In this document: positions 18,936 to 29,035 of the stretch, one piece after another
Layout of the letters: each line of letters starts with the position of its first letter
Position numbering within the stretch: the first letter of the stretch is position 1
Program-made: the position numbers and the translations under genes
From: Bacteroidota bacterium
GTDB lineage: Bacteria; Bacteroidota; Bacteroidia; JAHEXY01
Assembly: GCA_023251875.1 (NCBI GenBank)
Contig: JAHEXY010000007.1
Location: 159,790-223,789, forward strand
Direction: 5' to 3'
DNA: 64,000 nt
The notes under the pieces: model-generated
Told to the model about the DNA's origin: nothing
Seen by the model: the letters and a program-made list of their open reading frames with translations, nothing else
Database searches by the model: none

Positions 18936-20078
18936 GGCTACTACTACTGAACCCAAAGTAGATGTGTAAAATAAAACTTCGGGAGAAAATTTTGTCCAAA
19001 GCAAACCAGCTAAAATGTTTGCACTTAAAATAACAAGGCTTTGCATGCCCGAATAAAACCCGAGAGCAGTAGCTTTTTCATCTGTATTACAATTTTTGCT
19101 GATCCATGCTTTTGAAATACCATCAGAAGTAGCTGCATAAAATGCATAAATGAAAAATGCTATAAAATAAAACACCGTTGAATTTGTTTTAGGAAAAATG
19201 AAATAGGCTATGCAGAAAAATACAATTCCTATCAGGGTTGTAAATTTTATCCCTATTTTATCGGCCAAATGCCCAAAAGGAAAAGCAAGTAGAGCAAAAA
19301 CAATGTTGTAAAAAATATAGGCAGATAAAACAATGGTATCACTCAATCCATTGTGTTTTCCAATTAAAATAATAAATGCATCAGAGGAATTAAACAATGC
19401 AAATAATAAAAACCCAATTACTAATTTTTTATAAATAGGAGAAGCTTTTTTCCAATAGCCAAAGGATGAAAAAATTCCGGGTGTAGTTTTTTTCTCAACA
19501 TCAATTTTTTTATTTTCTTTTACAATCCATGTAATGCCAACTGCAATTAGTGCAGGAATGAAAGCAATAAAAAATAAAGTTTTGTAATCGGTTGGAAAAA
19601 AATACAAATAAATTATAGCAATAAAAGTTCCAATTGCAGCACCGGCAGTATCCATTGCTTTGTTAAATCCAAATATTTTTCCGCGGTGTTGAGATTGAGA
19701 TTCATCAGCAAGCAATGCATCACGCGCACCTGTGCGTACACCTTTACCCAAACGGTCGAGTGTGCGAGAAAGAAGAACCCAAAATGGAAAAGTAAAAATG
19801 GCCATCATTGATTTTCCTACGGCACTCATAGCATAACCAAGCCTTACAAATCCTACTCTATTATGAAAATTATCAGATACTTTTCCAAAATAGGCTTTAC
19901 TAAAACCCGAAACGGCTTCTGCCAAGCCTTCTAATATTCCAATATAAAGTGCTACAAAACCAATACTGCTTAAATAAACAGGAAGTATAGGCAAAATCAT
20001 TTCGCTACCTATATCATTAAAAAGACTTACTGTTGAAAGTAGAATAACGGTACGCGTAAGTACTTTTTGTTTTTTCAT
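18903..20078 (-). CDS. MFS transporter
   Basis: 12-TM pattern; RTLDRLGKGVRTGARDALLADE. Confidence 0.9.
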   Translation of the reverse strand: MKKQKVLTRTVILLSTVSLFNDIGSEMILPILPVYLSSIGFVALYIGILEGLAEAVSGFSKAYFGKVSDNFHNRVGFVRLGYAMSAVGKSMMAIFTFPFWVLLSRTLDRLGKGVRTGARDALLADESQSQHRGKIFGFNKAMDTAGAAIGTFIAIIYLYFFPTDYKTLFFIAFIPALIAVGITWIVKENKKIDVEKKTTPGIFSSFGYWKKASPIYKKLVIGFLLFALFNSSDAFIILIGKHNGLSDTIVLSAYIFYNIVFALLAFPFGHLADKIGIKFTTLIGIVFFCIAYFIFPKTNSTVFYFIAFFIYAFYAATSDGISKAWISKNCNTDEKATALGFYSGMQSLVILSANILAGLLWTKFSPEVLFYTSTLGSVVVALYFLLFRSDN

Positions 20079-20180
20079 TAATCTTTCATTCGTTTTGGTA
20101 AAATTAAAGTTTTATTAATAGTTTAAGCAATCCAAAAACGCCATAGGTTATTATGCCCTTCAACACAAAATTAAAATTCT

Positions 20181-20311
20181 TGGCTCTAGTTTATAAACTG
20201 ACTGATGGAAACCCAGGTAGCTTATATCAGCAAACCATAGCTCTGACAGGGCTTGAAACCCTGTCAGAGCTCGAATTTAATAGATATCAGTCAAATTTTA
20301 AACTAGAACCA
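20181..20311. repeat. MITE-like element with ~26-bp terminal inverted repeats and internal 13-bp hairpin
   Basis: TGGCTCTAGTTTATAAACTGACTGAT ... ATCAGTCAAATTTTAAACTAGAACCA; internal AGCTCTGACAGGG-cttgaaa-CCCTGTCAGAGCT. Confidence 0.8.
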
Positions 20312-20340
20312 AACTCTTTTAATATTTTATGAAATAGCCT

Positions 20341-22884
20341 CTATTGCATTTCTGAATCGGACAAATCTTGTTTACTGCTTTTTCGTTTCAATAAATCCGG
20401 GTCTTGTTTGCCAAATCGATAACTAAAACTAAGTTTATAATATTGAGGATTTCTAATTCTATAAACGGATTGGGTATAATAATCGGTTTGATAATAATTG
20501 GCTTGACGCTTTGTTTTGAATACATCAGAAACACTAAAAACGATTGTGGCCACTTTATTTTTTAGAAACTCAAATTTAATGCTCATGTCAACATCGTATC
20601 TGGGTAAAGTGTAACCTTGTATCATGGATGTTTGCGCATTCCACCAGCTATTGCCACCGGTAGTTGAATTGTTTCCATCTTTATTTCCATTTCCACTACT
20701 TACAGGAGTAATCATTTTTGATTGGTAATTACCAATAATTTGATAGCTAAAATTATAAGGTAATTTAATATTCATATTTAATTTAGTCGACCAGCTTAAC
20801 AATTGATTCTCTAAATTATTTTGAAATTCACTTCCTTTTACAATTGCATTGAAGATATTTACAGTAGCAATAACATCTATCGCTTCTTTTATTTTATTTT
20901 TCGAAATTAGTTCAAGCCCATATACATAACTTGAGTTTGCATTTTCATACGTATTAATAATAATATCCTTTTGAAAATAATTATTGTATTCTGTTAATTG
21001 GAATGAAGTGATTATGTCAGTTGTGTTTTTTAAATAAAGTGTACTTAAAATGGCATTTTCTTTATCAATAGTATATTGGTAATCAAACTCTGCAGTATTT
21101 GCAAATTCTGGTTTTAAAGAAGGATTTCCTCTTTTTACATTTAAAGAATCAGTGTAATCAACATAAGGCGTTAGCTGTGTAAAAGTAGGTCTGTTAATGC
21201 GTCTGCTGTATCCCAATTGAAAATTATGCTTTTCTCCTTTTTTTCGCGAAAGAAATATACTGGGAAACCAACTTAAAGGATATTGGTTTGTAAAACTCAA
21301 TACCGAATCAATAATTTCTCCTTTATAGTAAGAGCTTTCAACCCTTAACCCTGCTTGCACTTTTGTTTTCTTTATTTCACCCGATAGCATTGCATAAGCA
21401 GCATAAATATTTTCGTTGTACTTGTAATTATTGGTTAGTTCTGGCTCCATTTCATAAGTTCCATTACCGTAATCATATAAATAATCGTTGGTATTGCTGC
21501 TAAAGTTTTTCATGTATGATCGTACTCCGGCCTCTAATTTTGTTTTTTCAGTCAATGGATTTACATAATCCGATTGCAATGTTATTAATTGCGTTTGTGA
21601 GTTTCCATATTGCTGTTGTAATATAAGATCACCCATTTTAATACTATCATCATTAAAATTTTGTGTGTGATATTGGTTTGCATTATTAAATTCGTTGGCT
21701 TGATAATTAGCATCTGCACTTAGCTCATGCCCTTTCTTTTCAAAACTATGTTTAAAAGTTAAGGCAATATTAGATGTGTAACTATGCCTAATAATATCAG
21801 ATTGCCGATAATAAGAACTACTTGTGGTTGTAGAATCAGTAATGGAATCCGTTTGCACATAAAAATTTTCGAAAGGTTCAAACCTTGCCTGGTTATACGA
21901 ATATGAAACCGTTAAAGTATTTTTTTTATTGATGTAATAATCTAAACCTGCTTTTGCAGAAATGGTAAGACCATAAAATAGAGCATCAAAATTTTGTGTT
22001 AATGATACGGGAGCATAAGAAGCAAGATAGTCTCTTTCATTCACCCCATAACTTTTAGACATGCGTTGATTGTAATCTGCCGAAGTAAAAAAATTAATTT
22101 TATTTTGTCGTAAATTAAAATCAAAACCGGAAGTAATTCTCCCAAACATATCAACATTAGTTCTTACATTTCCGCTATAACCAATTCTTTTGCTTTTTTT
22201 AAGTCTAATATTAATGATCCCACCAGTACCACCAGATGCATCGTATTTTGCAGAGGGATTTGAAATTACCTCTATATTTTCAATTGTTTCAGAAGCAATC
22301 TGATCAAGTGTAAGTGTTGTTGGCCTGCCATCAATCAATATTTGCGGAGATGCATTATTTACTGTTACATTTCCATCCATATCAACAGAAACTCCGGGAA
22401 CATTCTTTAATACATCTTCTGCTGTGCCTCCGGTGCTTGCTGGATTTTGACCTACATTATATACTTTTTTATCCAACTCTAATTGTAGAGATGGATCATC
22501 ACCACTTATTTCAACGGTTTTGAGTTGCTTAACATTCGTTTCAATTTTAATTTGATTAAGATTGATTGCAGTAATTTTATTTTTAAAGGAAATTGAAATT
22601 TCCTTTTGGGCATAGCCAAGTACTTCAATTTTTAAAAAATATGAAAACGCTGTATCTATATTTTGAATACTAAATTTTCCATTCTCATCTGTTAATTGCC
22701 CTGTAGTAAGTATTGATGCTAGTTTGTTTAAATCAGATTTATACAATTGAATACTGGCAAATGGAATTGTATTATTGGTTTGTGCATCAAGAAGAATTCC
22801 AGTCACAGAACCCATTTTATTTTGTGAGAATAAAAAATTTCCACAGCATAATAGTATGTAAAAGAGAATTAATCTAAACTTCAT
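20341..22884 (-). CDS. TonB-dependent receptor / outer membrane beta-barrel protein
   Basis: CarboxypepD_reg-like N-terminus; plug NVPGVSVDMDGNVTVNNASPQILIDGRP; C-terminal barrel. Confidence 0.92.
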   Translation of the reverse strand: MKFRLILFYILLCCGNFLFSQNKMGSVTGILLDAQTNNTIPFASIQLYKSDLNKLASILTTGQLTDENGKFSIQNIDTAFSYFLKIEVLGYAQKEISISFKNKITAINLNQIKIETNVKQLKTVEISGDDPSLQLELDKKVYNVGQNPASTGGTAEDVLKNVPGVSVDMDGNVTVNNASPQILIDGRPTTLTLDQIASETIENIEVISNPSAKYDASGGTGGIINIRLKKSKRIGYSGNVRTNVDMFGRITSGFDFNLRQNKINFFTSADYNQRMSKSYGVNERDYLASYAPVSLTQNFDALFYGLTISAKAGLDYYINKKNTLTVSYSYNQARFEPFENFYVQTDSITDSTTTSSSYYRQSDIIRHSYTSNIALTFKHSFEKKGHELSADANYQANEFNNANQYHTQNFNDDSIKMGDLILQQQYGNSQTQLITLQSDYVNPLTEKTKLEAGVRSYMKNFSSNTNDYLYDYGNGTYEMEPELTNNYKYNENIYAAYAMLSGEIKKTKVQAGLRVESSYYKGEIIDSVLSFTNQYPLSWFPSIFLSRKKGEKHNFQLGYSRRINRPTFTQLTPYVDYTDSLNVKRGNPSLKPEFANTAEFDYQYTIDKENAILSTLYLKNTTDIITSFQLTEYNNYFQKDIIINTYENANSSYVYGLELISKNKIKEAIDVIATVNIFNAIVKGSEFQNNLENQLLSWSTKLNMNIKLPYNFSYQIIGNYQSKMITPVSSGNGNKDGNNSTTGGNSWWNAQTSMIQGYTLPRYDVDMSIKFEFLKNKVATIVFSVSDVFKTKRQANYYQTDYYTQSVYRIRNPQYYKLSFSYRFGKQDPDLLKRKSSKQDLSDSEMQ

Positions 22885-22913
22885 GTTTGTATTTTACAGA
22901 ATGCTGAAAAATA

Positions 22914-22949
22914 AAAAAATCCGCCAACATTTTATTGGTGACGGATTCT
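22914..22949 (-). terminator. Rho-independent terminator for the peroxiredoxin gene
   Basis: Reverse strand AATCCGTCACCAATAAAATGTTGGCGGATTTTTTTAT. Confidence 0.7.
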
Positions 22950-22986
22950 TCATATTTAAAAAACTAATTAAAGTTTATTTTCTTAT

Positions 22987-23045
22987 GCCCTCACCCATCC
23001 CCTCTCCTCCTTCGACTAGGCTCAGGATAAACTCGGAGAGGGAGG
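22987..23045. repeat. Composite nested palindromic repeat
   Basis: cccatcccctctcc[tccttcgactaggctcaggataaactcgg]agagggagg. Confidence 0.8.
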
Positions 23046-23056
23046 CTTGGAATATT

Positions 23057-23686
23057 TTAATGTGTAGCTAAATAATTAGCAACGCCTTCTTTTGTAGCTT
23101 TAAGTGCATCTTTGCCTTTTGTCCAGTTAGCCGGACAAACTTCTCCATTCTCTTCAAAATATTGAAGTGCGTCAACCATTCTTAAGGCTTCTTCTACATT
23201 TCTTCCCAATGGAAGATCATTTACCAATTGATGGCGTACATTTCCGTTTTTGTCAATTAAAAACAAACCACGGTATGCAACCGGATTACCATTGAATACA
23301 AATTCACCTGTCTCCGAATAATCAAAATCACCCGCTAAAACACCGTAATTAGCTGCAATTGTTTTAGAAAAATCAGCAACCAATGGGTATTTTACGCCAT
23401 TAATACCGCCTTTGTTTTTTGGTGTTTGTAACCAAGCATAATGAGAAAATTTAGAATCTACAGAACATCCTACAACAGCAGTATTTCTTTTTTCAAATTC
23501 TGTTAATTGTTCTTGAAATGCTAATAATTCAGTTGGGCAAACAAAAGTAAAATCCATTGGATAAAAGAAAAATACCACATGTTTTTTGCCTATAAATTGT
23601 TCTAAAGAGAAATTTTCAACAATTTCTTCTCCATTTACTACAGCAGCAGCTTTAAATACCGGTGCCTTTTTTCCTACTAGTGACAT
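23057..23686 (-). CDS. Peroxiredoxin (AhpC/Prx family)
   Basis: FFYPMDFTFVCPTELLAF; resolving-Cys region EVCPANW. Confidence 0.95.
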   Translation of the reverse strand: MSLVGKKAPVFKAAAVVNGEEIVENFSLEQFIGKKHVVFFFYPMDFTFVCPTELLAFQEQLTEFEKRNTAVVGCSVDSKFSHYAWLQTPKNKGGINGVKYPLVADFSKTIAANYGVLAGDFDYSETGEFVFNGNPVAYRGLFLIDKNGNVRHQLVNDLPLGRNVEEALRMVDALQYFEENGEVCPANWTKGKDALKATKEGVANYLATH

Positions 23687-23724
23687 AAATTTATGATGTT
23701 TAAATGTTTAACAATAATGAGTAA

Positions 23725-23732
23725 CAAAGGTA
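23725..23732 (-). promoter_or_regulatory. Candidate Bacteroidota -7 element of the peroxiredoxin gene
   Basis: TACCTTTG on the minus strand, matching TAnnTTTG. Confidence 0.5.
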
Positions 23733-23744
23733 CTAAAACTAGCT

Positions 23745-23839
23745 TAAGGGCAGTTCTAAAAATTATATTTTTTAGTCTCCTCTCCCTTAATCCCTCTCGA
23801 AGAGAGGGATATAAATTGTAATTTTTAGAACTACCCTTA
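23745..23839. mobile_element. MITE-like element copy 1
   Basis: TIR TAAGGGCAGTTCTAAAAATTA/TAATTTTTAGAACTACCCTTA; same ~90-bp core at 33475-33564. Confidence 0.85.
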
Positions 23840-23909
23840 TATGGCAAGGCTTACAGGATGCTTTTTATTCTGATTTTGTTAAAGTTTTGTCGTTTTTCAT
23901 AAGCACCTA

Positions 23910-24956
23910 TTGTTATATATTATAGGCATTATGAAGTTTATTCTATACGTATTTACTCTTTGGCTTTCTATCCTTTTTGCACAAGCTCAAATGGTTGAGC
24001 CCTGTGTTACTACTCATGTGCTTGAATACCATAAGCTTTTTAATTCAGATGATAAAAGAAATATTGAAGATGCAATAATAAATGCTAGTAATTGGAAAAA
24101 CACACAAATAACTTCTTTAAATGAGGTTGTTATTCCTGTAGTGGTACATGTAGTTTATTTAAAGGAAGAAGAAAATATTGCTGATGAGGTAATACAATCT
24201 CAAATAGAAAGCCTAAATAAATCGTATAAAAATACGGGTATAACATTTTGCTTAGCCTCTGTTGATCCAAGAGGGTCTTTTACTTCAGGCATTACACATA
24301 CCAGAGGATATGGAGCACTTAATGGAATATTTAACTTTTATGATCCATTAAAACAAACGGTAAAATATACGAACCAAGGTGGTGAAGATGCCTGGCCCGA
24401 TACTCAATATTTAAACATTTGGATTTGTAATCTTTTGCCCGGTGTTGATGCTTACGCACAAATGCCCGGTGATGATAAAACAAGTGATGGAGTAGTAATC
24501 AATTCCAACCTATTTTCTTCGGATATTATGGGTCATCAAATTGCACATTGGTTGGGAATAAATGCAGAAGCTTGTAAAACGGAAAAAACATTCGATTCTT
24601 TTTCTACTGAAGAAATAGCTACTATGCAATCTTATCTTTATACCGATAAGCAAAGTCTTTTACAATCTAATACTAGCTATTGTCAACAACAAATGGTTTC
24701 TTCAATTAATGAATCAATAGATAATAGTAGAGAAGAAGAAATACTTTTGTATCCTAATCCCATAAATGATGAAATTAATATTGAAGTAAAAAATAGTGAT
24801 TTAAAACAATTGTCAATTATTAATTCAGTTGGGCAAGTTCTTTGGCAAAATGCAATTTATTCTAATTCTCGATTTGCAATTAATTTTTCTACATTTCCAT
24901 CCGGAATTTATTATTTAAAAACAAATGCATTTGTTACAAAATTTATGAAGCTATAA
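23910..24956 (+). CDS. M43 (cytophagalysin-like) metalloprotease homologue with T9SS domain, degenerate active site
   Basis: VVIPVVVHVVY; GHQIAHWLGI in place of HExxH; C-terminal YPNPINDEINIEV...GIYYLKTN. Confidence 0.75.
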   Translation: MLYIIGIMKFILYVFTLWLSILFAQAQMVEPCVTTHVLEYHKLFNSDDKRNIEDAIINASNWKNTQITSLNEVVIPVVVHVVYLKEEENIADEVIQSQIESLNKSYKNTGITFCLASVDPRGSFTSGITHTRGYGALNGIFNFYDPLKQTVKYTNQGGEDAWPDTQYLNIWICNLLPGVDAYAQMPGDDKTSDGVVINSNLFSSDIMGHQIAHWLGINAEACKTEKTFDSFSTEEIATMQSYLYTDKQSLLQSNTSYCQQQMVSSINESIDNSREEEILLYPNPINDEINIEVKNSDLKQLSIINSVGQVLWQNAIYSNSRFAINFSTFPSGIYYLKTNAFVTKFMKL

Positions 24957-25106
24957 GTTTTGTAATATTACTTTTCTTCGCCAAAAAATAACCAAGCAAA
25001 AGAAACAAATAAGTGAGTTAGAATCCAGGAAAAAACATATAGGAGTATTCTAAATTCTTGTCGTACACAATTGAGTATAAAAATTTTCATCTTAAATAAA
25101 TTTAAA

Positions 25107-25145
25107 AGTCCAACATAATTTTATCAGAGTTTAATGGGACTTTCA
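25107..25145. terminator. Possible terminator between converging genes
   Basis: AAAGTCC...GGACTTT inverted repeat with long loop. Confidence 0.3.
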
Positions 25146-25155
25146 ATAATTATTT

Positions 25156-25356
25156 TCAATCACTCTTTTCAAGGGAAAATATTTCTTCTACTTTCTTTCC
25201 AAAAACACGAGCAATTTTTAATGCTAAAACGGTTGATGGTACATATTTATTCAACTCCATTGCATTTATTGTTTGTCGACTAACCCCAATTTTATTGGCC
25301 AAATCTTCTTGAGTGATGTTCTTTATGGCACGCTCAACTCTTATAGTGTTTTTCAT
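25156..25356 (-). CDS. XRE-family HTH transcriptional regulator
   Basis: ITQEDLANKIGVSRQTINAMELNKYVPS. Confidence 0.9.
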   Translation of the reverse strand: MKNTIRVERAIKNITQEDLANKIGVSRQTINAMELNKYVPSTVLALKIARVFGKKVEEIFSLEKSD

Positions 25357-25802
25357 TATGCATTTAAGTGTTTTGATTTATAAAGAACATAGTTAAAACG
25401 AAGAAGAAATAGTAACAACAAAGTAAACATGTTGTAAATCATAATATTTAAAAAATCTGTCTCGTAAAATAAAATAGTATCAATTATTAACAAGCCATAG
25501 TTTATATATACTGCCCATAACAATGATTCCAATCTAATTTTTGAAATAAACTCATCTTCTATTTTTTCTTTAGAACATGCAGCAAAAATGGTCGCAATTA
25601 TTGTAAGTATAATTAGAATCTCGTCTACAATATCATTTTGAATAAATTGAAAGCCATTGGGTATGTTTACTGAAAGAACAGTTGTATTTAATACAGGGAT
25701 GTGCCCCCCAAACCATGAATATAAATCAATTAATAAGATGGGGATTAAAATTGCCCAACCAATTTTTTTAAAATAATTGGGAAATAAAAAATTTGTTTTC
25801 AT
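25356..25802 (-). CDS. Integral membrane protein coupled to the XRE regulator
   Basis: 4 TM segments; TAATG overlap with the next gene. Confidence 0.8.
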   Translation of the reverse strand: MKTNFLFPNYFKKIGWAILIPILLIDLYSWFGGHIPVLNTTVLSVNIPNGFQFIQNDIVDEILIILTIIATIFAACSKEKIEDEFISKIRLESLLWAVYINYGLLIIDTILFYETDFLNIMIYNMFTLLLLFLLRFNYVLYKSKHLNA

Positions 25803-25830
25803 TGTTTCAATATTTATTTGTTACAATACA

Positions 25831-25852
25831 AATGTAAAGTTTATTTTACATT
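25831..25852. promoter_or_regulatory. Candidate operator (8-bp perfect dyad)
   Basis: AATGTAAA-gtttat-TTTACATT, 29 bp upstream of the start at 25802. Confidence 0.55.
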
Positions 25853-25996
25853 TAGACAAATTAATTTTACTTTTTGTAATGTATGATATACGAATATTAT
25901 TTCTTGTATTGCATTTACATTCTTTCAATGCCACAATTTTCTTACCTTAGTAAATCAATCATTAAGCCCCTCTATTGTATCAAAATTTCATAGCGT

Positions 25997-28852
25997 ATGA
26001 AAAATAAAATCTTACTTTCTATACTATTGTTTATTATATTTTCAAATTCATTTGCTCAATATAAAACAGTGCCCAAGGCCACTAAAAAATATTTTTCGCT
26101 TCCATCTAATATTAGGCCAAATGATTATGTAGCCAATACCATTGTTGTAAAGGTAAAACCGGAATTTCGTGATGCATGCTCTACTAATGCAATAGAAAAT
26201 GAAGCATTAAATCATTTTTTAAATGATATCAGTACAACTAAGCTCAATAAAATATTTCCACATCATCAAGCTCCCGTTCGTTCGTATAATGCGCAAGGAC
26301 AAAAATTAGCAGATCTTTCTCTCATCTATCAAATTGAATATTCGAGTGATCAAATTTCTCTTGAAAAAGTAATTAACAAATTATATGCACTCAATATTTT
26401 TGAATTTGTAGAACCAAAATATATTCCAACAATAAGTTTTACCCCTAATGATGCTGATATAGCCCAACAATGGCATTTAACCAATATTGCCGCATATACA
26501 GGTTGGGATATTAGTAAAGGCGATACCAATGTTGTAATTGGAATTGTTGATACCGGAACAGAACCTACTCACGCAGATTTAAAAGAAAATATCAAACACA
26601 ATTATGCCGATCCAATTAATGGCATTGATGATGACAATGATGGATACATTGATAATTTTTCGGGCTGGGATTTAGGAGAAAGCGATAATGACCCAACTTG
26701 GAAATTAGCCGGGCATGGGGTACATGTGTGTGGCTTAGCAGCGGCTTCTACCAATAATGCCATTGGAATTGCAGGTGTGGCTTATAAATGTAAGTTTCTT
26801 CCGGTAAAAATTTCAGATGCTTCCGGAGCGCTTACCATGTCGTACGAAGGTATTGTGTATGCTGCTGATCATGCTTGTGCTATTATCAATTGCTCATGGG
26901 GAAGTAATGGTGGTGGGCAATATGGGCAAACCATTATTGATTATGCAACCATTAATAAAGATGCCCTTGTTGTTGCAGCGGCAGGAAATAGTCATGTTGA
27001 AACAGAATTTTATCCGGCAGCCTATAATTATGTGATTGCTGTTGCCAATACTTCAAATGATGATACAAAATATTCCTCATCCAATTATGGCCATTGGATT
27101 GATGTTTCTGCTCCCGGAGCTAATTTGTATTCTACATATGTGAATGGGTCCTACACAACCATGTCGGGCACATCCATGGCAGCCCCTTGTGCAAGTGGTG
27201 TGGCAGCAATGATAAAAGCTTATTTTCCTTCTTATAATGCGTTTCAAGTGGGCGAACAATTAAAAATCTCTTGCGATGATATTTCTAGCATCAACACTTC
27301 ATATATAGGAAAACTGGGCACCGGAAGAATTAATTTATACAAAGCACTTACACAAACCGGTTCCCCATCGGTAGTAATGACAAGCAGAACTGTAACAGAT
27401 AATAATGATGATGTATTTATTGCAGGTGATACACTTAACGTGTACGGAGATTTTACAAATTATCTTAGTCCTACTTCATCCGCTTTAACGGCAACTTTGT
27501 CTACAACATCAAGCTATGTGAGTATTTTAAACAATCAAATAAATTTGGGGGCTATAAACACATTAGGCCAAACCAATAACAATTCAAATCCTTTTACAAT
27601 AAAAATAGAGCCAAGTGCACCACAAAACGAAGAAGTAGTCTTTAGCATTGATTACAAAGATGGGGCATATAGCGCAACAGAATATTTTAAAGTAATTATT
27701 AATGTAGATTATATTAATGTAACCATTAATGATATTGCTACTTCTATTACCAGTATGGGTCGTATTGGCTACAATGGTATTGAACAAACAGAAGGTTTAG
27801 GATTTTGTTATAAAGGAGGAGAAAGTGTTTTGTATGAAGCCGGATTGATGATTGGCACTTCTTCTACTTTGGTTTCTGATGTGGTAAGAAATGAATCATC
27901 TTCAACAGACGAAGATTTTAGTTCCCTTACAAGTGTTGCACTTGTTGATTCTCCAAATGTTTCGGAATTTGATTTAAAAGGAAGTTTTAACGATGTCAAA
28001 GCGTCTACTCCAATTACTATTAATGTAGAACATCATGCTTATGCTTGGTCGAGTCCCGGCAATACAAAATATGTTATTGTAGAATACTATATCACAAATG
28101 GAGGAAGTGCGACACTTCAAAATTTGTATGCAGGAATTTTTGCCGATTGGGATATTGATGCCAATACCTATAGTGCTAACCGTGCTGAATATGATGCAGC
28201 TAATAGAATGGGCTATGCCTATTATACAGGAACAAATGGCACTTATGTAGGAATAAAATTATTAAGCACAACGGCAAATACCATTCATTATGCCATTGAT
28301 AATAGTAGTGGAGGAAACGGAGGGGTAGATTTATTTGATGGTTTTAGCGCAGCCGATAAATATACTGTGCTAAGCACTAACAGAACATCAGCAGGAACAA
28401 AAGGAAATGGAAACGATATTTGCGATGTCGTAAGCAGTGGACCTTTTACCATTGGAATTAACGATACCGCTGTTGTTGCATTTGCTCTGCTTGCAGGTGA
28501 TAGTTTAAGTGATTTACAATCAAGTGCATTGAATGCACAATTGATGTATGATAGTATTCAGCCCAAATATTCTGACATTTCTATTTTAGCAGAAAATAAT
28601 TTTTTTGTGCAATGCTTCCCCAATCCCTTTACCAATCAATTAACTATTTTATATGCCATACAACAATCTTCAACGATTGAAATTGATGTATACAATGCTT
28701 TAGGAGAAAGAGTACAGACTTATACCTGTAAAATCGCAAGAGCAGGAATGCATAATCAAGTAATCAATGTTGCTAATTTATCTCCGGGAATATACTATTG
28801 CCAATTGAAAACCAATGCAGGCAATAGCTGTATAAAAGTGATCAAACAATAA
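25997..28852 (+). CDS. S8 (subtilisin) family serine peptidase with T9SS sorting domain
   Basis: VIGIVDTGTEPTHADL; GHGVHVCGLAAA; MSGTSMAAPCASGVAA; C-terminal FPNPFTNQLTILY...GIYYCQL. Confidence 0.93.
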   Translation: MKNKILLSILLFIIFSNSFAQYKTVPKATKKYFSLPSNIRPNDYVANTIVVKVKPEFRDACSTNAIENEALNHFLNDISTTKLNKIFPHHQAPVRSYNAQGQKLADLSLIYQIEYSSDQISLEKVINKLYALNIFEFVEPKYIPTISFTPNDADIAQQWHLTNIAAYTGWDISKGDTNVVIGIVDTGTEPTHADLKENIKHNYADPINGIDDDNDGYIDNFSGWDLGESDNDPTWKLAGHGVHVCGLAAASTNNAIGIAGVAYKCKFLPVKISDASGALTMSYEGIVYAADHACAIINCSWGSNGGGQYGQTIIDYATINKDALVVAAAGNSHVETEFYPAAYNYVIAVANTSNDDTKYSSSNYGHWIDVSAPGANLYSTYVNGSYTTMSGTSMAAPCASGVAAMIKAYFPSYNAFQVGEQLKISCDDISSINTSYIGKLGTGRINLYKALTQTGSPSVVMTSRTVTDNNDDVFIAGDTLNVYGDFTNYLSPTSSALTATLSTTSSYVSILNNQINLGAINTLGQTNNNSNPFTIKIEPSAPQNEEVVFSIDYKDGAYSATEYFKVIINVDYINVTINDIATSITSMGRIGYNGIEQTEGLGFCYKGGESVLYEAGLMIGTSSTLVSDVVRNESSSTDEDFSSLTSVALVDSPNVSEFDLKGSFNDVKASTPITINVEHHAYAWSSPGNTKYVIVEYYITNGGSATLQNLYAGIFADWDIDANTYSANRAEYDAANRMGYAYYTGTNGTYVGIKLLSTTANTIHYAIDNSSGGNGGVDLFDGFSAADKYTVLSTNRTSAGTKGNGNDICDVVSSGPFTIGINDTAVVAFALLAGDSLSDLQSSALNAQLMYDSIQPKYSDISILAENNFFVQCFPNPFTNQLTILYAIQQSSTIEIDVYNALGERVQTYTCKIARAGMHNQVINVANLSPGIYYCQLKTNAGNSCIKVIKQ

Positions 28853-29035
28853 TACGCTAGTAATTACATTGATTGTACACTCTTTTCCGACCCAATTCTA
28901 TGTTAAAAATTTATTTTTGTATTGTGTACCTATTTTCTAAAACTACGTATTTGAAGTTGGAGTTTTTCCTACGCCCGAACACTATGTGGTTAAAAAATAT
29001 TTTAGACTTATTACTTATAATAAAATTAGTTTTTC

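Noticed and set aside
22883-23071. 62-aa ORF MFVFYRMLKN...
   Set aside because: Spans a terminator and a palindromic repeat; translation is repeat-derived (SPIPSPPSTRLRIN).
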